A stretch of 41,714 nt of DNA. It comes from Acidimicrobiaceae bacterium (lineage in GTDB: Bacteria; Actinomycetota; Acidimicrobiia; Acidimicrobiales; RAAP-2). The notes under the pieces were generated by a model that saw nothing but the letters and a program-made list of their open reading frames with translations, had not been told where the DNA came from and made no database searches. The stretch is taken from the NCBI GenBank assembly GCA_003155915.1, contig PMFA01000001.1, positions 1-41,714 of the forward strand, written 5' to 3'. Positions within the stretch are counted from its first letter, which is position 1; the number at the start of each line of letters is the position of its first letter. Both the position numbers and the translations under genes were made by a program. Positions 40,551 to 41,714 of this stretch are shown piece after piece.

Positions 40551-41681
40551 TCAGAGATATTTGCGAACGAAGATCTTCAGGGCGCTGTCGAGCTGCGGTG
40601 AGAACGGGAGATTCTTCGTGTACTGCGTTCCCGTGAGACTGGAGTCGACCTTGAGCACGTGATCGACGCCCCGAAGGTGTACGAAGTCGAGAGAAGCCCC
40701 CGATGATGTGAACCCGCTCGCCACTCGATCGACCTCAGTGCACGAGACCTGGACGTCGTCGTTGCTGCACGTGAGAAGGACCGGTGTTCCTTGGTCGACG
40801 TGACCCGCCAACACTTTCGGATCGAACTTGTCGGCCTGGGCCAAGAACAAAGCGTCCGATGGATTGAGGAGGGTCGCCAGTCCGTAGGGCAGGTGGGCCT
40901 TGACGGTGCCCTTCGCGCGCAGTTGGGTGACCGCCGTCGTCAGATCACTTTCGACGGTCTTTTCCAACGACTTCGTGATGGCGCCCGACTTTACTTGGGT
41001 CTTCAATGACGCATCGACCTGGGTGGTGATGAGGTCGAGGTACCGCTGGCTCAGCGGTTCGAAGAGACCCAGCGCGTGAATCGGCGGCGTCGATCCGGCG
41101 TGCCCGGTCGCCAAGAGCAGCGCGAACAGGCCACCTTCGCTGTGACCGAAGACGCCCAGTTCGTGGTCGTTGACGTCCTTTTCCTTGGCGAGGAACTCCA
41201 ACGCACTGCGCGCCTCTTGCTCGTAGACCGACACGCCGATCGACGCGGGGTCCAACGTGTAGGGACCGAGTCCCGTCTTCCCGCTGCCGAGCTTGTCGTA
41301 GCGCAGACTCGCGACACCGTCTTGGGAGAGCCAATCGGCCAGGGTCTTCAACGTGTTGACCGGACCGGCCTCGAGTGAAGAGTTGCCGTTTCGATCCGTC
41401 GGTCCACTCCCGGCGATGAGCAAGACTCCGGGCACCACGTCGGCGCTGTCGCGGGGATGACGAAACGTGGCGTAGAGCGTCATCGTGCCGGAGGTGAATG
41501 AGACATTCTGGTCGACCCACACACTCTTGGAACTGCTCGACGCGGTAGCCGAAAGAGCCGGCACCAAAAGCGCCGACGAGATCATTGCCACGAGGACGAG
41601 GATCACCGACCTGCTGATTTGGAATGAGCGGCGTGATCGAATCGACGCGGTGTATCGACTCCGTGATCGCAGTTGCGACAT
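40551..41681 (-). CDS. Secreted alpha/beta hydrolase
   Basis: A 376-residue alpha/beta hydrolase with a basic N-terminus and a signal segment (about 25-46, ending PALSATAS). The fold motifs are GSGPTDRNGN (91-100, oxyanion region), RYDKLGSGKT (128-136) and the nucleophile elbow GHSEGG (S181). A cap domain spans about 210-290. The acid is probably in CSNDD near 305-309 and the histidine is H341 (GVDH). Two nearby cysteines (C305, C314) may form a disulfide outside the cell. The closest general type is the dienelactone-hydrolase/acyl-esterase group; the substrate is unknown. ATG at 41681 has no clear Shine-Dalgarno. Confidence 0.8.
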   Translation of the reverse strand: MSQLRSRSRYTASIRSRRSFQISRSVILVLVAMISSALLVPALSATASSSSKSVWVDQNVSFTSGTMTLYATFRHPRDSADVVPGVLLIAGSGPTDRNGNSSLEAGPVNTLKTLADWLSQDGVASLRYDKLGSGKTGLGPYTLDPASIGVSVYEQEARSALEFLAKEKDVNDHELGVFGHSEGGLFALLLATGHAGSTPPIHALGLFEPLSQRYLDLITTQVDASLKTQVKSGAITKSLEKTVESDLTTAVTQLRAKGTVKAHLPYGLATLLNPSDALFLAQADKFDPKVLAGHVDQGTPVLLTCSNDDVQVSCTEVDRVASGFTSSGASLDFVHLRGVDHVLKVDSSLTGTQYTKNLPFSPQLDSALKIFVRKYL

Positions 41682-41714
41682 CTGGGAAGAGGAGCGGTGG
41701 ACAATGGCCGGGTC

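Noticed and set aside
1-41714. CRISPR array, tRNA, rRNA or prophage genes
   Set aside because: No regularly spaced repeats, no cloverleaf with GTTCRANYC-like T-loop, and no phage structural or integrase genes were seen on either strand.

Overview
The window is a dense, GC-rich bacterial chromosome segment. Gene content and order (proS, rimP, nusA, ylxR, infB, rbfA, truB, ribF, rpsO, pnp, then dapB, dapA, rnj, ftsK, and later miaB, miaA, dapF, hflX, lexA) match the conserved housekeeping block of Actinomycetota. A Cheo-type LexA operator (CGAAC-N4-GTTCG), very frequent GTG starts and many genes without a Shine-Dalgarno sequence fit that phylum. The short ProRS and the E. coli-like DapD suggest a deep branch such as Acidimicrobiia. 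That placement is inference from memory of gene order, not from a search.

Layout: 1-1028 is the truncated, frameshifted remnant of an IS200/IS605-type tnpB. 1075-2481 is proS, followed by a reverse-strand secreted DUF4232-like protein. 3192-13228 is the translation and RNA block: rimP, nusA, ylxR, infB, rbfA and truB behind one good promoter and a strong hairpin terminator or attenuator, then ribF, rpsO and pnp with structured leaders. 13304-20204 holds a YfhO-like membrane protein, dapB, dapA, RNase J and a convergent siderophore-interacting protein. 20259-25520 holds ftsK, a D,D-carboxypeptidase-like protein, thrB and an RhtA-like exporter. 25530-32899 holds miaB, miaA, dapF, hflX, dapC, dapD and dapE, mostly with 4-base stop/start overlaps. 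32944-34247 holds lexA with its two operators, divergent from a YbaK/ProX-type deacylase. 34586-39742 is a complete branched-chain amino-acid type ABC transporter (livKHMGF). The end carries an unrecognised small secreted protein and a secreted alpha/beta hydrolase on the reverse strand.

Functionally, six enzymes of the succinylase route to meso-diaminopimelate and lysine (DapA, B, D, C, E, F) lie in three clusters. They sit beside cell-wall and division genes (carboxypeptidase, FtsK, YfhO-like) and the homoserine branch (ThrB with an RhtA-like exporter). The other large theme is gene expression: initiation and elongation factors, ribosome maturation, tRNA modification, PNPase, RNase J and HflX.

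The most interesting signals are these. (1) At ten genes a TANNNT -10 box lies 6-8 bases before the start codon (exactly 6 at six of them), implying widespread leaderless mRNAs. (2) A terminator hairpin and short ORF lie between the main promoter and rimP. (3) ylxR appears to start at AUA. (4) DapF has serine at the usual catalytic Cys73, and the carboxypeptidase-like protein lacks the SxN asparagine. (5) An editing-domain-free ProRS occurs with a free-standing YbaK-type protein. (6) The LivK-type binding protein has no cysteine for lipid anchoring, and a 13-bp hairpin separates it from its permease genes.
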